The notes under the pieces: model-generated
Databases searched by the model: none
Told to the model about the DNA's origin: nothing
Seen by the model: the letters and a program-made list of their open reading frames with translations, nothing else
Source of the DNA: Streptomyces sp. SAJ15
Lineage (GTDB): Bacteria; Actinomycetota; Actinomycetes; Streptomycetales; Streptomycetaceae
Assembly: GCF_007595705.1 (NCBI RefSeq)
Contig: NZ_NISY01000001.1
Coordinates: 806,001 to 870,000, forward strand
Reading direction: 5' to 3'
Length of the DNA: 64,000 nucleotides
Part shown: piece after piece, positions 53,101 through 62,200 of the stretch
Layout: every line of letters starts with the position of its first letter
How positions within the stretch are numbered: position 1 is the stretch's first letter
Translations under genes and position numbers: made by a program

Positions 53101-54129
53101 ATGTGTAACGGTGGCGTAGATTCCATTCGGACGTTAATTCCCGAGGGGGCCGGTGCGCGGGAAGGTGAGCGCACATCCCTCGATCCGGCCACGGCGGCCT
53201 GCGCGGAAGTGATGATCGATTCGTTGCTTCCCGCGGATTCTCCCCGGGCCACGGGCCTGGACCGCGAGTATGTGGAACTCCTCGGCACTCTCGGCGCCGA
53301 GTTGCCTCCCATTGTCGTGCACCGCGCCACCGGGCGGGTGATCGACGGAATGCACCGGGTGGCCGCGGCCCGGCTGCGCGGCGACGCGACGATCAGCGCG
53401 TACCTTCTGGACCTGCCGGAGGCGAGGGTCTTCGCCACCGCGGTCAGTCTCAACATCTCCCACGGCAAGCCGCTCACCTACCGGGACCGGGTCGCCGCCG
53501 CCAACCGGATCCTGAAGGAGAACCCGGCGCTCTCGGACCGGTACGTCGCCTCCGTCACCGCCCTCTCGGCCCGCACGGTGGCCCGCATCCGGTGTTCAAC
53601 CGCCGACATTCCTCACGTGAACACCCGAGTCGGACGGGACGGGAAGCGCCACCGCGACGACGTGGCGCACGGCCGGCAGCGGGCCGGCGAGTTGCTGCGG
53701 GAGCGCCCCGACGCCACCCTGCGGGAGATCGCCCGGGCCGCCGGGATCTCGCTGGGCACCGCACACGACGTCAAGCGGCGCATCCTCGTCGGGCGTGACC
53801 CGGTGCCGCGCGCCCGCAGCGCGCCGGCCCGGACGCCGGAGCGTCGACTCGACCTCCCCGACGCGCAGTCGTCCGACTCCGGGCAACTGCTGGAGCGGCT
53901 GCGCAAGGACCCGGCGGTGCGTCTCTCCCAGTCCGGCCGTTTCCTGCTGCGCTGCCTGGCCGTGCACGACATCGAATCGTCGGTCTGGGCCAAGGTGGTC
54001 GCCGCCATCCCCCCGCACTGCGCCGACGGGGTGGTGAAGCTGGCGCGGGAGTGCGCCGACGTCTGGACCAGGTTCGCCGATCTGGTCGAGAGCGATTCCC
54101 GAGTGAGCCGACGCTCCACCCGCGCCTGA
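53101..54129 (+). CDS. StrR/NovG-like ParB-fold pathway regulator with TTA codon
   Basis: 342 aa. The ParB/StrR N-domain (GLDREYVELLGTLGAELPPIVVHRATGRVIDGMHRVAAARL, VSLNISHGKPLTYRDRVAAANRIL) is followed by two HTH regions (ALSARTVARIR, ATLREIARAAGISLGTAHDVKRRI) and a helical end. StrR, NovG and TeiA are cluster-situated activators with this layout. Codon 12 (53134-53136) is TTA, so bldA control is likely. ATG 53101 lies 5 bp after GGGGGA. It sits between the exporter and tailoring genes of the right-hand cluster and is probably its activator; targets are not proven. Confidence 0.85.
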   Translation: MCNGGVDSIRTLIPEGAGAREGERTSLDPATAACAEVMIDSLLPADSPRATGLDREYVELLGTLGAELPPIVVHRATGRVIDGMHRVAAARLRGDATISAYLLDLPEARVFATAVSLNISHGKPLTYRDRVAAANRILKENPALSDRYVASVTALSARTVARIRCSTADIPHVNTRVGRDGKRHRDDVAHGRQRAGELLRERPDATLREIARAAGISLGTAHDVKRRILVGRDPVPRARSAPARTPERRLDLPDAQSSDSGQLLERLRKDPAVRLSQSGRFLLRCLAVHDIESSVWAKVVAAIPPHCADGVVKLARECADVWTRFADLVESDSRVSRRSTRA

Positions 54130-54141
54130 ATCGGCCGTTCC

Positions 54142-54175
54142 GCCCGGGTGAGCGGGCGCGCCCGCTCACCCGGGC
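54142..54175 (+). terminator. Terminator of the StrR-like gene
   Basis: A perfect, loopless 34-bp palindrome (17-bp arms centred at 54158/54159), 12 bp beyond the stop. Folded as RNA it gives a stem of about 15 bp. Confidence 0.8.
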
Positions 54176-54630
54176 ACCGCGCGCCCGTTCCGCCGTCACG
54201 GCTTCCCCGGCCGGGGTCCACCGAAGCCGAAACGCCGAGCGGCCCCCTTTCCGCCTCGACGGTCTCGACGGCGCGGAAGCGGGGCCCTCTTCTCGTATTT
54301 CGATCTCCGCCCGGCGTCGGCGGCCCGTTCACCCGGCCACTCCGAATTCCTCCCGGGGGTTGATCATTCGCCCCCGGAATTCACGGACGAACACCGGGGC
54401 CCCGCACGGCCGTGTGGGAGGATTTCCGTTACCAGAGGCCGGTCGCGGCGCGCGTCGACGCACCGCGGTCCAGGACCGATCAGTTCCGCCCGTGAGGGCA
54501 TCGAAGTTCTCCTCACTGTCGATCGTCATGATCCCTCAGAACTGAACGCCGGATTCCGTACACGTCGCCGTGGCTGACCGATCGTCGTGGATTTCCCGGC
54601 GCGCCGACATCCAAGCAGAAGGTGGCAACC
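54176..54630. other. Intergenic region with a compound inverted repeat
   Basis: No gene is supported. At 54344-54382 GAATTCC and GGAATTC flank a second pair CCGGGGG / CCCCCGG with TGATCA in the centre; the two arms differ by a small insertion. It is about 250 bp before the P450 and may be an operator for a cluster regulator or part of a structured leader. Confidence 0.5.
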
Positions 54631-55833
54631 ATGACCGTCACGGAAACCGACGGGGCGCCGCGGTATCCCTTCGGACCCGTCGTCAAACTGGACCTGCATC
54701 CGCGCTATCTGGAGCTGTGCCGCACCGAACCGATATCCCGGGTGACGATGCCCTACGGCGGCGAGGCATGGCTGATCACCGGATATCACGAGATCAAACA
54801 GTTTCTCGCGGACCCGCGCTTCAGCTCCCATGCCGCCACCGCCCCGGACACCGCGCGGGTGACGCCCCTGCCGCTGCGGCCGGGCAACCTGCTGAGCATG
54901 GATCCGCCCGACCACGGACGGATCCGGAAGGTCGTCGCGCACGCCTTCCGTCCCCGGCTGGTCTCCCAACTCGCCGACCGCATGCGCGACCTGGTGACGG
55001 CGGAACTCGACGCCATGGAGGCCGCCGGTCCACCCGGCGACCTCGTACGGAGCCTGGCCGTTCCGCTTCCGGTGCGCATGATCGTGGAGCTCTTCGGCGT
55101 CCCCTACGGGCAGCGGGCGGAGTTCCGCCGCTACTCCGATGTGTTCGTCGCCACCTCCGCCCACACCAAGGAGGAGATCGACGAGGCCCGCGACGGGCTG
55201 GAGGACTTCCTCCGCGCGTTGATCGCCAAGCGTCGTGACGACCTCTCCGACGACCTGATCTCCGTGCTGATCCAGGCCCTGGACGCGGGGGAGCTCTCGG
55301 AGACGGAGGCCGTGCGGACCGGTATCGGCATCCTCATGGCCGGCCATGAGACCTCGCTGAGCATGATCTCCAACGTCTGCTTCCTGCTGCTGGCCCAGCG
55401 CGAGCTCTATGTGCGGCTCCGCGCGGAGCCGCGACTGATGGACGCGGCCATCGAGGAGATGCTGCGCGTCATTCCGCTGCGCTCCGTGGGCAGCTTCCCG
55501 CGCCGGGCGTCCGAGGACGTCGAGATCGGCGGGGTGCTCATCCGCAAGGACGAGACGGTGATCTTCCAACGGGCCGCGGGCGACCGTGACGAGCGGGTCT
55601 TCGAGGACCCCGAGACCATCCGCTTCGACCGGGAGAGCAACCCCCATCTCGGCTTCGGCCACGGAATGCACTTCTGCCTCGGGGCGAGCCTGGCCCGGGC
55701 CGAACTGCGCGTCGCCCTGGAGGGGGTCATGGCCCGCTTCCCCGAACTGCGGCTGGCCGGCCCGGTGGAGGAGGTCCCGTGGAAGCCCGGACTGATCGCG
55801 CGCGCTCCCGAGTCCCTCCTCGTCGAGTGGTGA
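54631..55833 (+). CDS. Cytochrome P450
   Basis: 400 aa. I-helix GILMAGHETSLSMI (AGxET form), K-helix EEMLR, and heme loop FGHGMHFCLGASLARAEL with the ligand Cys at about 349: a complete bacterial class I P450 of the CYP105/107 kind. ATG 54631 has AGAAGGTGG 8 bp upstream. It likely hydroxylates or epoxidises a cluster intermediate using electrons from the ferredoxin encoded at 58476. Substrate unknown. Confidence 0.94.
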   Translation: MTVTETDGAPRYPFGPVVKLDLHPRYLELCRTEPISRVTMPYGGEAWLITGYHEIKQFLADPRFSSHAATAPDTARVTPLPLRPGNLLSMDPPDHGRIRKVVAHAFRPRLVSQLADRMRDLVTAELDAMEAAGPPGDLVRSLAVPLPVRMIVELFGVPYGQRAEFRRYSDVFVATSAHTKEEIDEARDGLEDFLRALIAKRRDDLSDDLISVLIQALDAGELSETEAVRTGIGILMAGHETSLSMISNVCFLLLAQRELYVRLRAEPRLMDAAIEEMLRVIPLRSVGSFPRRASEDVEIGGVLIRKDETVIFQRAAGDRDERVFEDPETIRFDRESNPHLGFGHGMHFCLGASLARAELRVALEGVMARFPELRLAGPVEEVPWKPGLIARAPESLLVEW

Positions 55834-55884
55834 GCGGCGGGTGACGCGCCCCGTCGACCCGTACGCCACCGAGTGAGGGAGACC

Positions 55885-57102
55885 ATGGACGTACGCCACA
55901 CCACGTGCGCGATCGCCGGCGCGGGCCCCGCCGGACTGATGCTCGGCATGCTGCTCGCCAGGGCCGGCGTGGACACGGTGGTCCTGGAGAAGCACGGGGA
56001 CTTCCTCCGGGACTTCCGGGGGGACACCGTGCACGCCTCGACCCTGCGCCTCATGGGCGAGCTGGGCCTCCAGGAGAAGTTCTCCAAGCTCGCGCACCAG
56101 CGGATCCACTGCCTCCAGGTCGTCACCGACGACGGGCCGTACACGCTCGCCGACTTCCGCAGACTGCCGGGCGAGTTCCCGTACATCACCTTCCTGCCCC
56201 AGTGGGACTTCCTCACCTTCCTGCTCGACGAGGCGAGTCACTTCCCCCACTTCCAACTGCTGCGCCACAGCGAGGTCACCGGGGTGACCACCGCCGAAGG
56301 ACGGGTCAACGGCCTTCGCTACCGGGACACCGAGGGGCGGGAGCACGAGCTCCGGGCGGAGCTCACGGTGGCCGCCGACGGCCGGCGATCGGCCCTGCGC
56401 GAGAGCGCCGGCATGGAGCCCCGGGTCTTCGGCTCGGGCATCGACATCCTCTGGTTCAAGCTCCCCAAGAGGGACGGGGACCCGGGCGGCATGGTGGGTC
56501 GGCTGTCCAAGGGGCAGCTGTTCGTCCGCATCGAGCGGCAGACCCACTGGCAGGCCGCCATCGCGGTCCGCAAGGGCGGATACGACGAGATCCGGGCGCA
56601 GGGCCTGGACCGGTTCCGGGAGACCCTGGTCACCCTCACGCCCTTCCTGGCCGACCGCGTCCACACGGTGGCGAGCTGGGACGACGTCAAGGTGCTCGAC
56701 ATCCAGATCGACCGGCTGCGCCGGTGGTGGCGCCCCGGGCTGCTGTGCATCGGGGACGCCGCCCACACCATGTCGCCGATCATGGGCGTCGGGATCAACC
56801 TCGCCATCCAGGACGCGGTCGCCGCCGCCAACATCCTGGCCGAGCCGCTGCGGTCCGGAACGCTGACCGAGGAACACCTGGGGCGGGTGGAGCGCCGTCG
56901 GATGCGTCCGACCGCCCAGACCCAGCGGATCCAGCGCTTCCTCCAGACGCGCTTCCTCGAACCGTGGGTGCGCGGCGAGGGCAGATCCACCACCCCGGTG
57001 GTGCTGCGCCTGCTCAAGCGCCTGCCCGTGCTCCAGGCCGGACCGGCGCGCGCCATGGCGATCGGACTCCGCCCGGAGTCTCCCGTCCCGTCGCTCCGCT
57101 GA
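55885..57102 (+). CDS. Class A FAD-dependent monooxygenase
   Basis: 405 aa. FAD fold CAIAGAGPAGLMLGMLLARAGVDTVVLEKHGDF, the AADGRRSALRESAG (DG-type) motif and CIGDAAHTMSPIMGVGINLAIQDAVAAANIL mark the aromatic-hydroxylase family. ATG 55885 has GAGGGAG upstream. About 50 bp after the P450, so probably cotranscribed. It would hydroxylate an aromatic or polyketide substrate; the partner genes do not reveal which. Confidence 0.93.
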   Translation: MDVRHTTCAIAGAGPAGLMLGMLLARAGVDTVVLEKHGDFLRDFRGDTVHASTLRLMGELGLQEKFSKLAHQRIHCLQVVTDDGPYTLADFRRLPGEFPYITFLPQWDFLTFLLDEASHFPHFQLLRHSEVTGVTTAEGRVNGLRYRDTEGREHELRAELTVAADGRRSALRESAGMEPRVFGSGIDILWFKLPKRDGDPGGMVGRLSKGQLFVRIERQTHWQAAIAVRKGGYDEIRAQGLDRFRETLVTLTPFLADRVHTVASWDDVKVLDIQIDRLRRWWRPGLLCIGDAAHTMSPIMGVGINLAIQDAVAAANILAEPLRSGTLTEEHLGRVERRRMRPTAQTQRIQRFLQTRFLEPWVRGEGRSTTPVVLRLLKRLPVLQAGPARAMAIGLRPESPVPSLR

Positions 57103-57143
57103 TCGTGTCCCTCGCTCCGCCGACCGTCCCTCCGCCCTCGGCG

Positions 57144-57200
57144 CTTCCGCCCTTCGGGTTCCGTCCTTCCGCCTTCGGGCTCCGTCCTTCCGCCCCCTTC
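57144..57200. repeat. 21-22-bp tandem repeat between tailoring genes
   Basis: Two units, 57144-57165 and 57166-57186, share CTTCCGCC(C)TTCGGG(T/C)TCCGTC, with a third partial unit to 57200. In the FAD enzyme-glycosyltransferase gap; not coding. Confidence 0.75.
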
Positions 57201-57226
57201 CCGTCTCGAACGGAGATGTCCCAGCC

Positions 57227-58387
57227 GTGCGCTTTCTGATGACGATCACTCCGGGAACCGGACACACCTACCCGATGGTGCCGCTGGCCTGGGCACTGCA
57301 ACTGGCCGGCCACGAGGTGCTGGTGGCCTCCAGCGGCCCCGGACTGGCGCTGGGCGAGGCCGGCGCCCGCACCGTGGACGTCGCCCCGGGGCTCTCGCTC
57401 GGCGCCATGCTGGGCAAGCTGGCGGCCACCCATCCGGAGGTCGCGGCGAAGCTGACCCAGGAGGCCGCCGGCGCCGGCTATCTGGAGACGGTGGGCGGGG
57501 CGGTCGCCATGGCGCTCCGGCTCCAGCCGGACATGGTCGACGCCGTCATCCGCACGGCCGAGGAGTGGCAGCCCGACCTCGTGCTGCACTCGCCGCTGCT
57601 CACGCCCGGGCTGGTGGCGGCGGCCAAGCTGGGCGTGCCCGCGGTGCAGCACGGCTTCGGCTTCATCAACCCGCCCGCGGAGATGCTGCGGGACGTGCAC
57701 GCCGACCTCTTCGAGCGACACGGCGTCGACCTGCCCGCCGTCCGCGCCACCCTCGACCTCACCCCGCCGAGCCTGATCCCGACCGGCCCCGGCCTGTGGT
57801 CGATGGGCTTCGTCCCCTACAACGGCAGCGGGGCCCTGCCGAAGCCGGTCTACGACCTGCTCAACAGCCGGCCCGAGGTCCCCCGTATCGCCGTCACCCT
57901 GGGCAGCGGCCCGGTGCCCGGCGAGGCCGCGACCATCATGGAGCGGATCCTGACGACGGCGCCGAAGATGGACGCCGAGTTCGTCGTGGTGCTGCCGACC
58001 GTGGACCTGGAGCGGTTCGGCCCGCTGCCGAGCAACGTCCACGCCTTCGACTGGGTCCCGTACGTCTCGCTGCTGGCCCGCTCCTCCGTGGTGATCCACC
58101 ACGCCGGACCGGGCACGGCCCTGGGGGCCATGGCGCTCGGCGTGCCGCAGGTGATGCCCGCCTTCAAGGGGCTGGGCCGCCCCGTCGTCGCGGAGGCGAT
58201 CGCCCGGCGCGGCGTGGGCCGGATCGTCCAGCCGGAGGAGCTCGGCCCGGAGGTGCTGGAGGCCGTCCTCGCCGACCCCGCGATCCGGACGGCCGCCGCC
58301 GAGGTGCGCGACGAGATCCGGCACATGCCGTCCCCGCACTCGGTCGTCGACCGGCTGGTCGACCTCGCCGGCTCGGCGAAGGGCTGA
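57227..58387 (+). CDS. GT-B family glycosyltransferase (UGT/macrolide-type)
   Basis: 386 aa. MTITPGTGHTYPMVPLAWALQLAGHEVLVASS is the acceptor-domain start of GT1/UGT-like antibiotic glycosyltransferases, and VPYVSLLARSSVVIHHAGPGTALGAMALGVPQVMPAF is the donor-binding segment (HHAGPGT in place of the usual HHGGxGT). GTG 57227 has GGAG 11 bp upstream. It probably attaches a sugar to the cluster product; no deoxysugar genes are visible in the window. Confidence 0.92.
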   Translation: MRFLMTITPGTGHTYPMVPLAWALQLAGHEVLVASSGPGLALGEAGARTVDVAPGLSLGAMLGKLAATHPEVAAKLTQEAAGAGYLETVGGAVAMALRLQPDMVDAVIRTAEEWQPDLVLHSPLLTPGLVAAAKLGVPAVQHGFGFINPPAEMLRDVHADLFERHGVDLPAVRATLDLTPPSLIPTGPGLWSMGFVPYNGSGALPKPVYDLLNSRPEVPRIAVTLGSGPVPGEAATIMERILTTAPKMDAEFVVVLPTVDLERFGPLPSNVHAFDWVPYVSLLARSSVVIHHAGPGTALGAMALGVPQVMPAFKGLGRPVVAEAIARRGVGRIVQPEELGPEVLEAVLADPAIRTAAAEVRDEIRHMPSPHSVVDRLVDLAGSAKG

Positions 58388-58475
58388 CGCCCGTCCCGCC
58401 CGGCCCCGGCCGCGACCGCTGTTGCCCAGTGACCCTGCAGTACCGGACTGGAGGGCGGCGAAAGGAAGCGAAGAG

Positions 58476-58706
58476 ATGTCCCAGGACCAGTGGCGGATCG
58501 AAGTGGACCGGCTCTCGTGCGCCGGCACGGGACTCTGCCTCGGCACGGCGAACGGCCGCATGCGGCTGGACGCCGGGCGGGCACGCCCCGTCGACGAGGT
58601 GATCGGACCGGACGAGAGCATGCTGGACGCCGCGGAGACCTGCCCGATGGAGGCCATCACCGTGCGCGACGCGACGACGGGCGAGGTACTCGCCCCGTCC
58701 CACTGA
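58476..58706 (+). CDS. [3Fe-4S]-type ferredoxin for P450s
   Basis: 76 aa. Cys15-x5-Cys21 (CAGTGLC) and Cys56-Pro (CPMEAI) match the three-cysteine pattern of Streptomyces P450 ferredoxins such as SuaB. ATG 58476. It would carry electrons from a ferredoxin reductase, probably encoded elsewhere, to the neighbouring P450s. It ends the rightward gene run before a repeat-rich gap. Confidence 0.92.
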   Translation: MSQDQWRIEVDRLSCAGTGLCLGTANGRMRLDAGRARPVDEVIGPDESMLDAAETCPMEAITVRDATTGEVLAPSH

Positions 58707-59082
58707 TCCCACGACGCGCCTCGCCGGCGGGGCGCGGACCCGGAACGCCGGCGCGGCCGCCCCTGTGGGCCCGTGGGCCCGCCGCCCCACGGGCCCGGCA
58801 ACGGGCGGGCCGGGCAACCGGCGGGCCGGGTCGGCCAGCCCGCGGGCCAGGCAACCTGTGAGCCTTGGGCCGGGCGGTTCGCGGGCCGCCCACCACCCTT
58901 GGGTCGGGGATCCCTTGGGCCGGGCAATCGGTGGGCTGGGCAGCCCGGGTGGCCAGCAGCTCCCTGGCCATCAACTCGTGAGCCGGCCAACCCGGGGGCC
59001 GCCCGTGGGTGCGGCAACTCACGGGTCCGGCAACCCGCCAGCCGGCCGACCTGTGAGTTCGCCAATCGCCGGCCCGGCAACC
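58707..59082. repeat. Degenerate GC-rich short-repeat region
   Basis: Between about 58770 and 59080 short units resembling CCGGGCAACC and GCGGGCC/GTGGGC recur many times with variation (for example near 58795, 58815, 58850, 58935, 59025 and 59070). All frames give repetitive Gly/Pro/Arg/Ala peptide, so it is not coding. It looks like slippage-grown intergenic DNA between convergent genes. Confidence 0.65.
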
Positions 59083-59116
59083 CGTGCGGGGGAGTCCGAT
59101 TGGACTCCCCCGCACG
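59083..59116. terminator. Bidirectional terminator between ferredoxin and AfsR-like genes
   Basis: Perfect 15-bp stem CGTGCGGGGGAGTCC / GGACTCCCCCGCACG with a 4-nt GATT loop. Confidence 0.88.
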
Positions 59117-59253
59117 GCGTATGGCGGTGCCGCGTGCGGGCGGGGTGGCGGTACGCGGCTTCGGGCGGCGTGCGCGGTGGTGGCGAGGGGCGTGGCCCGG
59201 GTGCCGCGCCGTACGGCCGTGTCGTGGGCGTGGTGGGGTGACGGCGTGCGCGC

Positions 59254-62200
59254 TCAGGTGACGAGTCGCTTCGGTGTGGGGGCCGGCGGCGGTTCCGCGG
59301 CGACGGGCCGGGACGTGGGCGGGAGCCCGAGCGGGCAGCTGTCCTCCGTGCGGGACGGGGCTGGCGGCTGCCGTGGCTTGTGAGCGGGGTCGGCGGCCGT
59401 CGGCTGGGGGACCGCGTCGCGAGCGCGCGCGGGGGCGGTGCCGGCCAGGGCACGGGCCAGCACCCCGCGCAGACCGTCCCGGCGGACGAGCCGGCGGGCC
59501 CGGAGCCGACGGCCGCCGGGCAGACGCCGGTCGGTCCCGGGCGCGGTGCCGGGCGCGGTGCCGGGGGCCGGGGAGAGCACCCCGGGGCCGCCGGAGAGGC
59601 GCCGCGGCGGCCCTGGTGTCGCCGGGATCGCGCCGCCGCGGGTGCCGTCGTCGGCCGCACGGACGTCGGGCAGCCCACGCCCGCCCCCGGGGTTCGCGGG
59701 CCCGGCGACCTCGGCGCCGCGGCGGCGGGGGACCGGGCCCGTGCGGCCCGGCCGTACGGCGCGCCGCACGGGACCGGGAACCTCGGCCGGCGGTTCCGCG
59801 ACCGCACCGGGCCGGGGCGTCCTCGCGGCGGCGGGCGGGCCGACGGCCGGTGCGGGCGGCGCCCCGCGACCGCCCCCGGTCCCTCCGCGAGGGGCGGTCG
59901 CCGCGCGGTCGTACGGCGGATCGGAGCGCCCGCCGCGGGCGGCGCGTGCCGCGTCGGCGGCGGGCGGCACGGCGCCCGGCACCCGCCGTGGGCCGGCGCG
60001 TCCCCGGGGCGCCGCCTCCCGCCGGGGGCCGGCGGGGCCCCAAGACGCCGGTGTCCGCCGTGGGCCGGCGCGGCCCCGGGGCGCCAGCGCGCGTGGCAGG
60101 GCGGCGGCGTCACCGCGGTGACGCCGGGCGGCCTGAGCGAGCAGCCCGAGTCGGGTGACGCAGAGCGCCGAGCCCAGCCGGTCGCCGACGCGTTCGGCGA
60201 GGGCCAGTGCCGCCCGCGCGGTCCGCACCCCCTCCGCGCGGTTCCCCGACTCCCCGTAGGCGCCGGCCAGGTCCGCGAGGTCGGCCACCTCTCGTGCCGG
60301 GTCGCCCAGCCGCCGGGCGGCGGCCGCCGCCCGGCGGCGCAGGTCCACTTCCTCCCCGGGACGGCCCAGGACCCGCAGGCAGCCGGCGACGGCGCGGGCC
60401 AGGCGGGCGGCGTGGCTGTCGAAACCGCCCTCCTCGGCCCGGTCCAGCGCGGCCAGCAGATTGGCCCGTTCCGTCGCGAACCAGGCGGGTGCGTCCGCCG
60501 CGCCCCATGCGGGTGGCGGGCGACGGGGCGTGGCCCGCGACGGCTCGCGACCGGGCCGCAGCGACGCGGCGGCCTCGTCGGCCGCCCTCCGGTAGTGGTC
60601 GAGCAGCCGGTGCGACGCCTGCCGGGCGGTCGCGGGCTCGGCGTCCGCCGTGGCCCGGGCCAGCGCGCGGACCAGGTCGTGGAAGGAGTACCGACCGGGG
60701 GTGTGCTGGACGAGCAGCCGGGCGTCGAGCAGCTCCTCCAACAGCGCCTCCGCCGTCCCCGGCGGCAACCCCGCCAGCACGGCGGCGGTGGGGCCGTCGA
60801 AGTCCCGGCCCGGGTAGGCGCCCAGAGACCGGAAGAGCGCCTGGTGCCGGGCGGGCAGCGCGGCGTAGGAGAGGCCCAGGGAGGCCCGGACACCGCGCCC
60901 CTCCACGGTCAGCTCGTCGAGCCGGGTCCGGTCGTCGCGCAGCCGGTCGGCCAGGTGGCCCAGGGGCCAGCGTGGGCGGTTGGCCAGCCGGGACGCGGCG
61001 ACGCGCAGCGCGAGCGGGAGCCGGCCGCACAGCGCGACCAGCTCCGCCGCCGCCCGCTGTTCGGCCCGCACCCGCTCGGGGCCGAGCACCCGGCGCAGCA
61101 GCGCCAGCCCCTCGGAGGGCGTGAAGAGCGGCAGCGGCAGCGCGGTGGCGCCGTCCAGCCCGGCCAGTCGAGGGCGGCTGGTGAGGAGCACCAGGCAACC
61201 CGCGCCGCCCGGGATCAGCGGGCGCGCCTGCTCCGAGGCACCGACGTCGTCCAGCAGCAGCAGGAACCGGCGGCCGACGGTCAACCCCCGCCACAGCGCC
61301 TCCCGGTCGGCCGTCTCCCCGGGGATCTGCTCGGCCGGCACACCGACCGCCCGCAGCAGCGTGCCCAGCGCGTCGCGCGGCGCGACCGGCTCGTGGTCGA
61401 GGCTGAAGCCGTGCAGCGGGAGGAAGAGTTGACCATCCGGGTAGCGGTCGGCGAGGCGGTGCCCGGCGCGCACCGCCAGCGTGCTCTTCCCACTGCCCGC
61501 CATCCCGTCGATCGCGATGATCCGCACGGTCTCCCGGGCGTCGTCGGCGGCGTACGACAGCAGCCGGCTCAACTCGGCCTCGCGACCGGTGAAGTCCGGC
61601 AGGTCGTGGGGGAGCGAGCGCGGCCTGGTCGGGCGCGGCCGGAGCGCGGGCCGCTCATGCCGCGTCGACGGCGGACCGAGGGCGGCTTCGCCGCGCAGGA
61701 TCTGCCGGTAGCGGTGGTTGACCTCGCTGCTCGGGTCGATGCCGAGCTGCTCGGCGAGGAGGTTGCGCAGCGTGTGGTAGACGCGCAGCGCGTCGGCCTG
61801 GCGGCCCACCCGGTACAGGGCCACCATCAGCAGCGCGCTGAGGGACTCCCGTAGCGGGTGCTCCGCCACCAGGGGGATGAGCTCCCCCGCCACGTCGTGG
61901 GCGCGCCCCTGGGCCAGCCGCAGTTCGAGCAGCCGTTCCCGCGCGGTGAGGTGGCGGTCCTCCAGTACGGCCGCCGCGGCCGTCAGCACCGCGCTGCGAC
62001 AGTCCGGGAGCACCGGCCCCCGGTACAGGGCGAGGGCGGTCTCCAGCGCGTCCACCTCGGCCTCGACGGTGTCGCACCGCCGTGCCCGGTCCAGCGCCCG
62101 GTCGAAGGCGATCACATCGAGCTGGTCTTCGGCGATCACCAGCCGATATCCCGGTCCGTCGGTCAGCAGCATCTGATGGCCGCCCGGAATTCGCGCCCGT

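Noticed and set aside
58773..59261. Possible small Gly/Pro/Arg-rich protein gene after the ferredoxin
   Set aside because: The sequence is a degenerate repeat that is open in several frames and contains a terminator hairpin.
54526..60043. Long leftward frames (about 900-1000 codons) opposite the P450, flavoprotein and glycosyltransferase
   Set aside because: They are shadows of three recognisable rightward genes and run through the non-coding repeat region as low complexity.
59380..61854. Rightward 824-codon frame opposite the AfsR-like gene
   Set aside because: The leftward frame has SARP, BTAD and NB-ARC motifs; the rightward one has none.
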